64,000 nt of DNA from a virus. The stretch covers positions 1-64,000 of IMG/VR virus record IMGVR_UViG_3300047557_002158. The stretch is one strand, 5' to 3'. The first letter of the stretch is position 1, and each line of letters starts with the position of its first letter. A program made the position numbers and the translations under genes. Shown here piece by piece: positions 54,645 to 61,391 of the stretch. The notes beneath the pieces are model-generated. The model saw only the letters and a list, made by a program, of their open reading frames with translations, made no database searches and had not been told where the DNA came from.

Positions 54645-55577
54645 ATGTTAAACCATGTATTGTGGGTAGAAAAGTATCGCCCCCATAAAATTGAAGAATG
54701 TATTCTTAACGACACACTGAAGAAAACATTTCAGGAATTCGTAAACAAAAAAGAAGTACCAAACTTATTGCTTGCTGGCACCGCAGGCGTTGGTAAAACA
54801 ACCGTTGCTCGAGCAATGTGTGAAGAAATTGGTTGTGACTATATCATGATCAATGGTTCTGATGACCGTGGTATTTCAACTATTCAGAATCAAGTTAAAA
54901 ACTATGCCACCTCAATGAGTCTTTCTGGTGGCCGCAAAGTTGTGATTCTAGATGAGGCAGATAATCTAACTGCCGATGCACAAAAAGCCTTGCGGGGAAT
55001 GATGGAAGAAGTTTCCTTGAACTGTTCTTTCATCTTCACATGTAACTTTAAAAACAAAATCCTGGACGCAATCCATTCGCGTTGTACTGTTGTTGACTTT
55101 AGACCAAATGGTTCTAAAGTAAAGATGGCCGCAGCCTTCTTCAAAAGAGTGGAATATATTCTCAAAGAAGAAAGTGTGGAATATGATAAAGAAGTTGTTG
55201 CGGGATTGATCACGAAACATTTTCCAGACAATCGCAGGATTCTAAATGAATTGCAAAGATATAGTGCCGGTGGTGTAATCGACAAAGGCATTCTTTCCGC
55301 TGTATCCGATATTCAACTCGGTGAATTGACAAAGGCACTTCAAAATAAAGACTTTGCATCTGCTCGCAAATGGGTCATTAATAATTTGGATAATGATGCA
55401 GCCAGAATTTTCCGCAGTCTATATGACACATTGTATGAACACCTGAAACCCAATTCTGTTCCACAACTGGTATTGATTCTTGCAAAATACCAATATCAAT
55501 CCGCTTTTGTTGCAGATCACGAAATCAATCTGATGGCTTGTTTGACAGAAATCATGGTGGAGTGTGAGTTCAAATGA
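54645..55577 (+). CDS. 44: clamp loader large subunit (gp44-like)
   Basis: 310 residues. WVEKYRPHKIEECIL, Walker A AGTAGVGKTT (about 44-53), Walker B VVILDEAD (about 99-106) and the arginine-finger SRC (about 145) define the AAA+ clamp loader. Four gp44 and one gp62 open gp45 on DNA. The stop overlaps gene 62 (ATGA). Confidence 0.95.
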   Translation: MLNHVLWVEKYRPHKIEECILNDTLKKTFQEFVNKKEVPNLLLAGTAGVGKTTVARAMCEEIGCDYIMINGSDDRGISTIQNQVKNYATSMSLSGGRKVVILDEADNLTADAQKALRGMMEEVSLNCSFIFTCNFKNKILDAIHSRCTVVDFRPNGSKVKMAAAFFKRVEYILKEESVEYDKEVVAGLITKHFPDNRRILNELQRYSAGGVIDKGILSAVSDIQLGELTKALQNKDFASARKWVINNLDNDAARIFRSLYDTLYEHLKPNSVPQLVLILAKYQYQSAFVADHEINLMACLTEIMVECEFK

Positions 55578-55948
55578 CGCCGTTTGAATATGTGGACTTA
55601 ATCCTTCATAAGAAAAAACAGGAAGAAAACCTAGACTTCAAGGATTACGCACCTTTTATTGTCAATCGATCACTGTCATATCATGTGGATTGCATATTGT
55701 ATGCACAAGAAATGAATCTTTATCCACAGCTGGATAAAGATATGCAATACCACTATCTTCTAAATAGTATCAGGCCTATGAAACGGAAGTTTGCTCCGTG
55801 GCAAAAGGCCGTCAAGGACAAAGATATAGAATGCGTTAAGGAGTTTTTTGGTTATTCAAATCGAAAAGCCTTGGAAGCACTCCGTATCCTTACTGATGAT
55901 CAAATCGCTGAAATAAAAATAAAAACTGATAAAGGCGGAGTGAAATGA
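55574..55948 (+). CDS. 62: clamp loader small subunit (gp62-like)
   Basis: 124 residues, shorter than T4 gp62 (187). PFEYVDLILHKKKQEENLDFKDYAPFIVNRSLSYH (cited in part) and IRPMKRKFAPWQKA are conserved gp62 stretches. Coupled on both sides by ATGA overlaps (44-62-regA), exactly the T4 order. Confidence 0.9.
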   Translation: MTPFEYVDLILHKKKQEENLDFKDYAPFIVNRSLSYHVDCILYAQEMNLYPQLDKDMQYHYLLNSIRPMKRKFAPWQKAVKDKDIECVKEFFGYSNRKALEALRILTDDQIAEIKIKTDKGGVK

Positions 55949-56352
55949 TTGAAATAAAAAATTTAGTGGAAGTAAAATTAAATGAACAGGATGATTTTTT
56001 AAAGGTTCGTGAAACTCTAACACGGATTGGTGTCGCATCAAAAAAAGAAAAAACACTATATCAATCTTGTCATATTCTACATAAGCGCGGTCAATATTAC
56101 GTGGTTCATTTCAAAGAATTGTTTGCATTGGACGGAAAGCCAACAGACATAACAGATAATGATTTATCTAGAAGAAATGCAATCGTAAATTTATTGGAAG
56201 ATTGGGGATTGGTTACTATTGTTGATAAGAAACAAACAGAAACTCCAACTCCTATTTTTCTTTCGCAGATTAAAATAATCTCACATAAAGACAAAAATGA
56301 ATGGAAGCTAATTCCGAAATACCAAATTGGTAAAAAAGGAAATTCTGCTTGA
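55945..56352 (+). CDS. regA: RegA translational repressor
   Basis: 135 residues (T4 RegA is 122). EVKLNEQDDFLKVRETLTRIGV, LYQSCHILHKRGQYYVVHFKELF and RRNAIVNLLEDWGLV match RegA. It binds start regions of many early mRNAs and blocks translation. It follows 44 and 62 as in T4. The next transcription unit starts at once. Confidence 0.93.
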   Translation: MIEIKNLVEVKLNEQDDFLKVRETLTRIGVASKKEKTLYQSCHILHKRGQYYVVHFKELFALDGKPTDITDNDLSRRNAIVNLLEDWGLVTIVDKKQTETPTPIFLSQIKIISHKDKNEWKLIPKYQIGKKGNSA

Positions 56353-56378
56353 CAAATTCATATAAATAAAGATATAAT
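56349..56378 (+). promoter_or_regulatory. strong sigma70 promoter with embedded late element
   Basis: TTGACA at 56349-56354 and TATAAT at 56373-56378 with an 18-bp spacer. The spacer contains an exact TATAAATA (56361-56368). The downstream operon could thus be transcribed both early and late. Confidence 0.82.
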
Positions 56379-56384
56379 CCTAGT

Positions 56385-56470
56385 CCCCTCGGGATGGGAG
56401 CAGCAATCGGTGAGGGCTGTATAATCCAGAAGCCGGCCAATGCCTTCGGGGTTGGTAAAATTCATTAACT
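56385..56470 (+). ncRNA. structured 5' leader of the phasin-like/Hsp20 operon
   Basis: About 105 nt of untranslated leader lie between the promoter and the ATG at 56492. Its 3' part forms a strong hairpin (GCCAAT-G-CC, TTCG loop, GGGTTGGT; about 56437-56457). The 5' part has CCCTC/GAGGG and CAGC/GCTG pairings that compete, so two folds are possible. It is GC-rich in an AT-rich genome. A riboswitch, a thermosensor (heat-shock gene downstream) or an RNA with its own role are all possible. I do not recognise a known class. Confidence 0.6.
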
Positions 56471-56491
56471 CGCTTACTAAAGGAGAATCAA

Positions 56492-56716
56492 ATGATTCAC
56501 ATGGTAGATACTTTCATCGACACCGTTCAAGGTGCGAAAACAAGTTTCGTTAATACATTTGTATACAACGAAGAACTTAAAAAACCCCTTCAATCTTATA
56601 TTAATGCACAAACAACTTTTGCAAAAAAAGTTGCACAAGAAAGCTTTAGTTTTTTCACCGCTGTTGGTCTTGCTGCCAATGCATTCGATGTGAAAAAAGC
56701 TTTTTCTGTTAAATGA
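56492..56716 (+). CDS. small phasin-like helical protein
   Basis: 74 residues with a strong AAAGGAGA site. It is helical and amphipathic, with LQSYINAQTTFAKKVAQESFSFF followed by AANAF (cited in part). The pattern recalls phasin-family granule-associated proteins, but the match is to style rather than to a firm motif. It precedes Hsp20 by 10 nt in the same unit, so both may protect surfaces or proteins during infection. Confidence 0.6.
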   Translation: MIHMVDTFIDTVQGAKTSFVNTFVYNEELKKPLQSYINAQTTFAKKVAQESFSFFTAVGLAANAFDVKKAFSVK

Positions 56717-56726
56717 GGAGGGAACT

Positions 56727-57161
56727 ATGACAAACATTAATTTATTTGACTTTCATAAACTTGATCCTTTTGCTGTAGGTTTTGGTGATATGTTTAAAGA
56801 ATTACAAGACATGTCCAAGAAATACGCAAACACTTATCCTCCTTACAACATCAAACAAGTAAAAGAAAACAAATACCTGATTGAAGTTGCTGTTGCAGGA
56901 TTCGGAAAATCGGATATTGAAGTTACACTTGAAGGTAACAAATTGATCATTAAAGGAAATTCCGGTAAATCAGAATCCGAAGGCGATGTATTCCTACACA
57001 AAGGAATTGCTAATCGAAACTTTACTCACGAATTTAAATTGGCAGATAAGATTGAGATTAAAGAAGCCGAATTGGTAAATGGTATGTTGAAAATTTGGCT
57101 TGAGAATATGGTAAAAGCTCAAGATTTTGTCAAGAAAATTTCGTTGAAGGAACAAGTTTAA
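56727..57161 (+). CDS. Hsp20-type small heat-shock protein
   Basis: 144 residues. The alpha-crystallin domain spans about residues 35-135: YPPYNIKQVKENKYLIEVAVAGFGKSDIEVTLEGNKLIIKG (cited in part), GIANRNFTHEFKLADKIE and the NGMLKIWL beta-strand. It holds unfolding proteins in a refoldable state. Such genes are frequent in aquatic T4-like phages, perhaps to help capsid assembly. GAGGAGG precedes the ATG; a terminator follows. Confidence 0.92.
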   Translation: MTNINLFDFHKLDPFAVGFGDMFKELQDMSKKYANTYPPYNIKQVKENKYLIEVAVAGFGKSDIEVTLEGNKLIIKGNSGKSESEGDVFLHKGIANRNFTHEFKLADKIEIKEAELVNGMLKIWLENMVKAQDFVKKISLKEQV

Positions 57162-57167
57162 ATTCCC

Positions 57168-57198
57168 AGAGGGGTTCTTGACAGAGCCCCTTTCTTTT
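57168..57198 (+). terminator. Rho-independent terminator of the Hsp20 operon
   Basis: AGGGG (57170-57174) pairs with CCCCT (57187-57191), with CT/AG extending the stem, followed by a T-rich tract. The -35 hexamer of the next promoter lies in its loop. Confidence 0.75.
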
Positions 57199-57206
57199 GA
57201 TATAAT
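57178..57206 (+). promoter_or_regulatory. sigma70-type promoter overlapping the terminator
   Basis: TTGACA in the terminator loop, 17-bp spacer, TATAAT at 57201-57206, only 10 bp before the next ATG. Transcripts would be nearly leaderless for that gene. Confidence 0.78.
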
Positions 57207-57215
57207 TCATTTATT

Positions 57216-57413
57216 ATGAAAACTTTAAACAAACCAATTTACAAAAAAGTGCGTACACGAACCAATGGTGAAGTGTACTATACCAATCAAGTTTGGCCAC
57301 CAAAAGAAATTGATGGCGTAATGTTTTTGCCTGTGGTAAAAGATGTGCCATCAACGGAGAAAAAACAAAATTTACATTATGTTCGTAAAGATAGTTTGGA
57401 GTTCGTGAAGTGA
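57216..57413 (+). CDS. small hypothetical protein
   Basis: 65 residues, basic. KVRTRTNGEVYYTNQVWPPKEIDGVMFLPVV suggests a small beta domain (cited in part). It lies right behind a strong promoter with no visible ribosome site. Similar small genes occur in related phages; function unknown. Confidence 0.62.
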   Translation: MKTLNKPIYKKVRTRTNGEVYYTNQVWPPKEIDGVMFLPVVKDVPSTEKKQNLHYVRKDSLEFVK

Positions 57414-57613
57414 TTTTAAATGATATCAGTAAAAATGCTTTGTTGAGCCGTGAATATTTTGATCCAAAAAATAATGATCATTTAGACATAGCCAGAAAAT
57501 TTTTCACTACAAATAAATGGGAAAACACTTGCCCCTTTTTCTTGGAATGGCCATACATTACTGTTCCTGATATGATTAAAGATAAAATTACCAGATATTT
57601 TTTGTTTGAATAA
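57410..57613 (+). CDS. small conserved phage protein
   Basis: 67 residues from a GTG start overlapping the previous stop. KWENTCPFFLEWPYITVPDMIKDKI is a stretch I recognise from hypothetical proteins of many T4-like phages of aquatic bacteria (cited in part). No function is known. Confidence 0.68.
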   Translation: MILNDISKNALLSREYFDPKNNDHLDIARKFFTTNKWENTCPFFLEWPYITVPDMIKDKITRYFLFE

Positions 57614-57630
57614 CTATAAAAAGGAAAAAC

Positions 57631-58080
57631 ATGTCAGTTACTTTAAAGAACCTAGAGAGTGCATTGGCTGGTGAGTCAATGGCACACATCAAATATCGTT
57701 ATTTTGCGAAGATTGCTCGTGAAGAAGGATTCGAAGATGTTGCAAAACACTTTGAACATACCGCTGATCAAGAAATTAAACATGCATGGGGTCATTTGGA
57801 ATTGTTGATTGGTAAACCAACAACAAAAGAATGCCTCGAAAAAGCAATTGCTGGTGAGACTTATGAATACACTGAAATGTATCCACAATTCGAAGCCATT
57901 GCTATTCGTGAAGGTGAATTACAAGCAGCTAAAGAAGCACAAGAACAAACACAGGAGTCAAAACTTCATGCAGAACAGTTTAAAAAAGTCCTTGCATTGG
58001 CTGAGAAGCGTTTCACTGCTCTTAAAAAAGTGGAAGAAAGACACGCCAATGCTTACAAAGATGTATTAAGGAGTCTATAA
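57631..58080 (+). CDS. rubrerythrin-like diiron protein
   Basis: 149 residues. The ferritin-like four-helix core has its iron ligands in LAGESMAH (first Glu), DQEIKHA (ExxH), IAGETYEY (Glu) and ESKLHAEQF (ExxH). It lacks the C-terminal rubredoxin domain of canonical rubrerythrins, but a separate rubredoxin gene overlaps its stop. The pair likely reduces hydrogen peroxide or buffers iron. AAAGGAAA precedes the ATG. Confidence 0.92.
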   Translation: MSVTLKNLESALAGESMAHIKYRYFAKIAREEGFEDVAKHFEHTADQEIKHAWGHLELLIGKPTTKECLEKAIAGETYEYTEMYPQFEAIAIREGELQAAKEAQEQTQESKLHAEQFKKVLALAEKRFTALKKVEERHANAYKDVLRSL

Positions 58081-58217
58081 TGTCCGAAAAAGTTTACGTT
58101 TGTATAGTTTGTGGACATGTTCACGATGAGGAAACTGAAGGTGTTTGGGAAAATCTACCTGAAGATTTCACTTGTCCTGAATGTGGTGTTGGAAAAAATG
58201 AATACGAAACTATTTAA
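58080..58217 (+). CDS. rubredoxin
   Basis: 45 residues, starting in the rubrerythrin stop (TAATG). The two knuckles CIVCG and CPECG bind one Fe(Cys)4 centre; GVWENLPEDFTCPECG is the standard rubredoxin stretch. It is expected to pass electrons to the adjacent rubrerythrin. Splitting a normally fused two-domain protein into coupled genes is unusual but functional sense is clear. Confidence 0.9.
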   Translation: MSEKVYVCIVCGHVHDEETEGVWENLPEDFTCPECGVGKNEYETI

Positions 58218-58708
58218 GATTTCGTTAAAAACTGCCACCCAATTTTGAAACCAATGTAGAGAAAAAATACAACCATGAGAAAAATTGCACCAGCTAAAAA
58301 ATCTTCTGCCATTTTTTCTCTACGTTTTGCTACTTGTTTTATTCTTTCTAGTTCAGCAGCGTTACGCTCTTTGATTAGGCGTGTTCGTTCACGCAGCATG
58401 TCTTCCCAAACATCTGCGTTGCCACTATAAATTAATAGTTCTTTGAGTTCTTTTTCGGCATCCCTCAGTCTTTTCGAATTCATTGCAATTTCTAAAGCAA
58501 CAGCACTTAATTCACTATCACTTTTACCGACATTATCACCTTTTAATTTTACTGAAGCAGTATGTACTTTGTCGGATGAATTGAAAAACTTTACAAACTC
58601 ACCAGTTAAAGAATTGATATCTTTACCTAGAGCTATAGCCTTTTTAATATTGTTAACTGAAGATTGAGCCACACTAAAAGCGATGCCGATTGTTACAGGA
58701 TCAATCAT
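58214..58708 (-). CDS. conserved phage membrane protein, the only minus-strand gene
   Basis: 164 residues. IDPVTIGIAFSVAQSSVNNIKKAIALGKDI at the start (cited in part), a charged helical middle (RERTRLIKERNAAELERIKQ) and a C-terminal transmembrane helix (FLAGAIFLMVVFFLYIGFKIGW) are seen. I recognise the plan from membrane proteins of other aquatic phages. The function is unknown; lysis, exclusion or internal virion roles have no direct support. It is convergent with rubredoxin (4-nt overlap) and divergent from dCMP deaminase. No good ribosome site is visible. Confidence 0.78.
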   Translation of the reverse strand: MIDPVTIGIAFSVAQSSVNNIKKAIALGKDINSLTGEFVKFFNSSDKVHTASVKLKGDNVGKSDSELSAVALEIAMNSKRLRDAEKELKELLIYSGNADVWEDMLRERTRLIKERNAAELERIKQVAKRREKMAEDFLAGAIFLMVVFFLYIGFKIGWQFLTKS

Positions 58709-58728
58709 ATAATTATTTAGGATGTGAA

Positions 58729-59172
58729 ATGAAAGAAAAGTTTATTGGTGCATACATGAAAACGGCTGAGGTATTTGCTGAATTATCCTCGGCTCGTAGG
58801 CTTCATGTTGGTGCTATCGTGGTCAAAGATGATCGTATCATCTCTATTGGTTACAATGGTATGCCTTCTGGATGGGATAATAATTGTGAAGATGTAGTCA
58901 TACCGACCTTACCTTATCTACAAGGTGATGAACCTACTTTGAAAACTAAACCTGAGGTGCTTCATGCTGAAACAAATGCAATTGCAAAGTTGGCTAAAAA
59001 TGGCGATTCTTCTAATGGTGCCGTATTGTTTGTTACTCATGCTCCTTGTCTGGATTGTGCCAAACTTGTTTATCAAAGCGGCATCAATTCTGTGTATTAT
59101 CGCAATGCTTACCGTGATGAAAGTGGTATACGATTCTTGGAAAAGGCAGGAGTCTCGGTGAACAAAGTATAA
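58729..59172 (+). CDS. cd: dCMP deaminase (T4 cd-like)
   Basis: 147 residues from the ATG at 58729 (AGGATG upstream); a longer frame starts inside the divergent gene. Zinc ligands and catalytic Glu are in HAETNAI (about 79-85) and APCLDC (about 104-109). It converts dCMP to dUMP for dTMP synthesis, balancing nucleotides for an AT-rich genome. ARRLHVGAIVVKDDRIISIGYNG is the conserved N-terminal part (cited in part). Confidence 0.92.
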   Translation: MKEKFIGAYMKTAEVFAELSSARRLHVGAIVVKDDRIISIGYNGMPSGWDNNCEDVVIPTLPYLQGDEPTLKTKPEVLHAETNAIAKLAKNGDSSNGAVLFVTHAPCLDCAKLVYQSGINSVYYRNAYRDESGIRFLEKAGVSVNKV

Positions 59173-59246
59173 TTTCATAATGTAAAAAAATAAATTATTG
59201 ATTGATTCTAAATAAGTTTGGAGTAGTTTGCAAACAGGAGACAAAG

Positions 59247-59750
59247 ATGCGAATAAAAATAGCGAATTGTCCAGATAAAGACTTCAAACCTTTTGTTGAA
59301 AGGGCTGCTCTATTTTTTGCAAAAGAATTGATATCAAATACAAAAATAAGAAATAATTGCGTAACCAAAATTCGATTCGATGCCAAACTAAAAGAGTATG
59401 GTTACGCAAGTGTTGAAGATTACAATACGAAAAAAGAACCTAGAAGTTTTTTGATTGAAGTTCATCCTGGAATAGGACCAAGAAAGATACTAGCTACAAT
59501 AGCTCATGAGATGGTACACATCAAACAATTCATCTATAAAGAAACAGATGATAATTTGTTGTCTTGGAAAGGAAAAACAATCAGTTCAGATGTAGATTAT
59601 TGGGATCAACCTTGGGAAATAGATGCACATGGTCGTGAAGTTGGTTTGTTAACCAAATTTGCAATTGGTGAAGTTTTATGGGAAGTGTTTGATGAGTTTA
59701 AAAATCCTAACTTACCTATTGTATCTGTTCCAATTAAATGGAAAAAATAA
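59247..59750 (+). CDS. SprT-like zinc metallopeptidase
   Basis: 167 residues from the ATG at 59247 (CAGGAGACAAAG); an in-frame ATG at 59202 is less likely. The zinc-binding HEMVH motif lies at about residues 91-95, preceded by PRKILATIA and followed by KQFIY and DQPWEIDAHGREV, which carries further His/Glu. This layout is that of SprT-like and related phage metallopeptidases. The substrate is unknown. Confidence 0.78.
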   Translation: MRIKIANCPDKDFKPFVERAALFFAKELISNTKIRNNCVTKIRFDAKLKEYGYASVEDYNTKKEPRSFLIEVHPGIGPRKILATIAHEMVHIKQFIYKETDDNLLSWKGKTISSDVDYWDQPWEIDAHGREVGLLTKFAIGEVLWEVFDEFKNPNLPIVSVPIKWKK

Positions 59751-59779
59751 TTGACAAAACGCCTATATACCTTTATAAT
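59751..59779 (+). promoter_or_regulatory. sigma70-type promoter of the small RNA
   Basis: Consensus TTGACA and consensus TATAAT (59774-59779) with a 17-bp spacer, starting one base after the metallopeptidase stop. No coding gene follows until after the terminator at 59970. Confidence 0.88.
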
Positions 59780-59785
59780 TTAATT

Positions 59786-59970
59786 TTTTGGAGAAATTCT
59801 GTGTTGCACATATCGAAGCCCGTTCTATTAACATGCGAGTATCGCACACCATTTATTGGTAGCGATAATCAGTCATGGGTGAGCGGAAAAGGGGTATGTG
59901 GAACCTGATAGAATCTAAAAGTAAATAAAAAGTTTCACAAACCCCAGACCTAAAAAATCTGGGGTTTTTT
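59786..59970 (+). ncRNA. stand-alone structured small RNA, about 185 nt
   Basis: A consensus promoter and a strong terminator bracket a stretch with no credible gene. Predicted pairings: GAGTATCGC (59837-59845) with GCGATAATC (59862-59870), containing ACCA/TGGT inside; CACATA (59807-59812) with TATGTG (59895-59900); TTCTAT (59823-59828) with ATAGAA (59908-59913). The last two cross, so a pseudoknot is possible. It does not look like 6S, tmRNA, RNase P or SRP RNA. A regulatory or host-RNA-mimicking role is open. Confidence 0.75.
59939..59970 (+). terminator. Rho-independent terminator of the small RNA
   Basis: AAACCCCAGA pairs with TCTGGGGTTT (10 bp) around an A-rich loop and merges into a run of six T. 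Confidence 0.95.
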
Positions 59971-59986
59971 GTTGTAATCTTACAAC
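59971..59986 (+). repeat. inverted repeat upstream of tRNA promoter 1
   Basis: GTTGTAA-TC-TTACAAC, ending 7 bp before the -35 hexamer. A related GTTGT/ACAAC repeat stands at the same distance before tRNA promoter 2 (61872-61884), so it may be an operator or activator site. Confidence 0.6.
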
Positions 59987-59993
59987 GTGTGTA

Positions 59994-60021
59994 TTGACAA
60001 AGAAAAAATTTCTGATATAAT
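59994..60021 (+). promoter_or_regulatory. sigma70-type promoter of tRNA operon 1
   Basis: TTGACA, 16-bp spacer, TATAAT at 60016-60021. Transcription should begin near 60028, directly at the boxA-like leader. Confidence 0.88.
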
Positions 60022-60028
60022 ACGCAAC

Positions 60029-60054
60029 TGTTCTTTAAAAAGTTAAGTGTAATT
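60029..60054 (+). promoter_or_regulatory. boxA-like antitermination leader, copy 1
   Basis: The block beginning TGTTCTTTAAAAAGTTAAG is identical over 26 nt to 61927-61952. TGTTCTTTAAAAA closely resembles the boxA of bacterial rRNA leaders, bound by NusB/S10. It lies at the transcript start and just before tRNA-Gln. Confidence 0.72.
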
Positions 60055-60056
60055 AA

Positions 60057-60130
60057 TCCCGGATTGTGTAGTGGTAGCACAGCAGACTTTGACTCTGTTA
60101 GTATAAGTTCGATTCTTATTCCGGGTGCCA
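60057..60130 (+). tRNA. tRNA-Gln (anticodon TTG)
   Basis: Cloverleaf with acceptor TCCCGGA/TCCGGGT, anticodon loop CTTTGAC, T-arm ATAAG-TTCGATT-CTTAT and encoded CCA. The first acceptor pair is a T-T mismatch; glutaminyl-tRNAs commonly have a weak first pair. Its CCA is part of the following inverted repeat. Confidence 0.93.
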
Positions 60131-60224
60131 TATTAAAGCATGTTATAGTGACGCATGAGCAGGTCATTAACTTCCGCTGGTTACGTCAATCGTAAGTGGG
60201 TGAAGGTAATATGCTTTAATATGG
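60128..60224 (+). ncRNA. hairpin-closed RNA after tRNA-Gln
   Basis: CCATATTAAAGCAT (60128-60141) is the perfect reverse complement of 60211-60224, a 14-bp closing stem that includes the tRNA's CCA. Inside are two arms: GTTA..GTGAC/GTCAT..TAAC and TTACG-TCAAT-CGTAA, giving a three-way junction of about 97 nt. It may be a stable RNA like T4 species 1 and 2, or a processing signal. Confidence 0.68.
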
Positions 60225-60243
60225 TAATATAAGGAGATGTACA

Positions 60244-60702
60244 ATGAAAAAAATTGTATTGTCTATATTATTGTGTATGCCATTGTTTGCAAATGCATGT
60301 AAAGGTTATGTAATAGGTTTTAAAGGTTTGAATGAATCTTTTAATTCTGTTGCGTTTCAAAAATACGCGGATCGTTTAGGTTATTGTGGTAAATCTTTTT
60401 CCTGGTTTCAAGATAAAGAAGCATTACAGTACATTCAAACACTAAAGAAACCATATCGCCTTTATGGTTTTAGTAGAGGCGCACAGACAGTTTCGGATGT
60501 GTTAAAACAAACGAAAACAAAACCTGAATATGTTTTAACAATCGGTGCATACAAAACAACAAATGTAAATTTTGATAAACATCGTGTTCGTTATGATAAC
60601 TTCTTTGATCAATCTGGTGTTGGTCAGAAAAGTCCAGGAGTATTTTTCAATGTATCTCATGCGGATATAGAAAAAGAAGTAAGTGAATTTTTGATAGAAT
60701 AA
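60244..60702 (+). CDS. secreted alpha/beta-hydrolase-like protein
   Basis: 152 residues. The N-terminus (KKIVLSILLCMPLFANA) is a signal peptide, with cleavage probably before Cys19. YGFSRGAQT near residue 78-86 is a GxSxG-type nucleophile elbow, and VSHADIEKE near the end could supply a His. Two Cys near the N-terminus could form a disulfide. It is short for a full lipase, so it may be a minimal esterase-like protein acting in the periplasm, perhaps at the envelope. AAGGAGA precedes the ATG. Confidence 0.72.
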   Translation: MKKIVLSILLCMPLFANACKGYVIGFKGLNESFNSVAFQKYADRLGYCGKSFSWFQDKEALQYIQTLKKPYRLYGFSRGAQTVSDVLKQTKTKPEYVLTIGAYKTTNVNFDKHRVRYDNFFDQSGVGQKSPGVFFNVSHADIEKEVSEFLIE

Positions 60703-60703
60703 T

Positions 60704-60795
60704 GGAAGCGTGCCAGAGCCCGGTTTATTGGAACAGTCTTGAAAACTGTCGTGTCAGAAATGGCACCGTGAGTTCGAATCTCACCGCTTCCACCA
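60704..60795 (+). tRNA. tRNA-Ser (anticodon TGA)
   Basis: Acceptor GGAAGCG/CGCTTCC, anticodon loop CTTGAAA, long variable arm (about 18 nt) as required for serine, T-arm with GTTCGAATC and encoded CCA. It begins 1 nt after the hydrolase-like gene. Confidence 0.95.
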
Positions 60796-60811
60796 ATTTT
60801 AGGAGTTTAAA

Positions 60812-61387
60812 ATGCCAGCAGTGTTTCTTGTAAGTGACACACACTTTGGTCATGCTGGTGTGTGCCGGTTTCTTCGTGAAGATGGAACAAAACTTAGGCC
60901 ATGGGATTCACCAGAAGAAATGGATGAAGCAATGGTTAAAATGTGGAACGAAACAGTTCGTCCAAATGATAAAGTTTACCATCTTGGCGATGTTGTGATC
61001 AATCGTAAAGCTCTAAGTATTTTACATAGGCTTAACGGTGATAAAATTCTGATTCGTGGCAATCATGATATCTTTAAACTTGAGGATTATACTCGACACT
61101 TTAGAGATATTCGTGGTTACCATGTGATGAACGGGATGATTCTTTCACACATCCCTGTCCATGAAGAAAGCCTTGGAAGGTTTGGTACAAACATTCACGG
61201 TCATTTACACGCTAATCGTGTCATGAAAGTGGACGAGTATGGCACTTCATGGATTGATCCACGTTACCATTGTATTTGCGTTGAGCAAACTGATTTCCGC
61301 CCTATATTGTTTGAAGATGTGTTGAAGCGTATCAGAGAAGAAGGTGGTGGTATCGGTTTCCGTAATGGTAACGGTCCAGCAATGTGA
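60812..61387 (+). CDS. calcineurin-like metallophosphoesterase
   Basis: 191 residues. Metal-binding motifs in order: SDTHFGH (8-14), LGDVV, GNHD, HIPVH and GHLH. This set fits small phage phosphoesterases acting on nucleic acid ends, cyclic nucleotides or phosphoproteins; the substrate is unknown. AGGAG precedes the ATG. It lies between two tRNA-Ser genes in the same operon. Confidence 0.9.
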   Translation: MPAVFLVSDTHFGHAGVCRFLREDGTKLRPWDSPEEMDEAMVKMWNETVRPNDKVYHLGDVVINRKALSILHRLNGDKILIRGNHDIFKLEDYTRHFRDIRGYHVMNGMILSHIPVHEESLGRFGTNIHGHLHANRVMKVDEYGTSWIDPRYHCICVEQTDFRPILFEDVLKRIREEGGGIGFRNGNGPAM

Positions 61388-61391
61388 AAGA

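Noticed and set aside
56385-56470. Assignment of the leader to a named riboswitch or SRP RNA
   Set aside because: GGAGCAGC and a UUCG hairpin recall parts of several RNAs, but no complete conserved core of a known class could be matched.
58714-58721. Minus-strand CCTAAATA as a late promoter for the membrane-protein gene
   Set aside because: Only 5 bp separate it from the start codon, so transcription would begin inside the gene.
59226-59235. Palindrome GTTTGCAAAC before the metallopeptidase gene as an operator shared with 43403 and 51543
   Set aside because: TTTGCAAA is frequent by chance in this AT-rich sequence, so three loose matches are not convincing.
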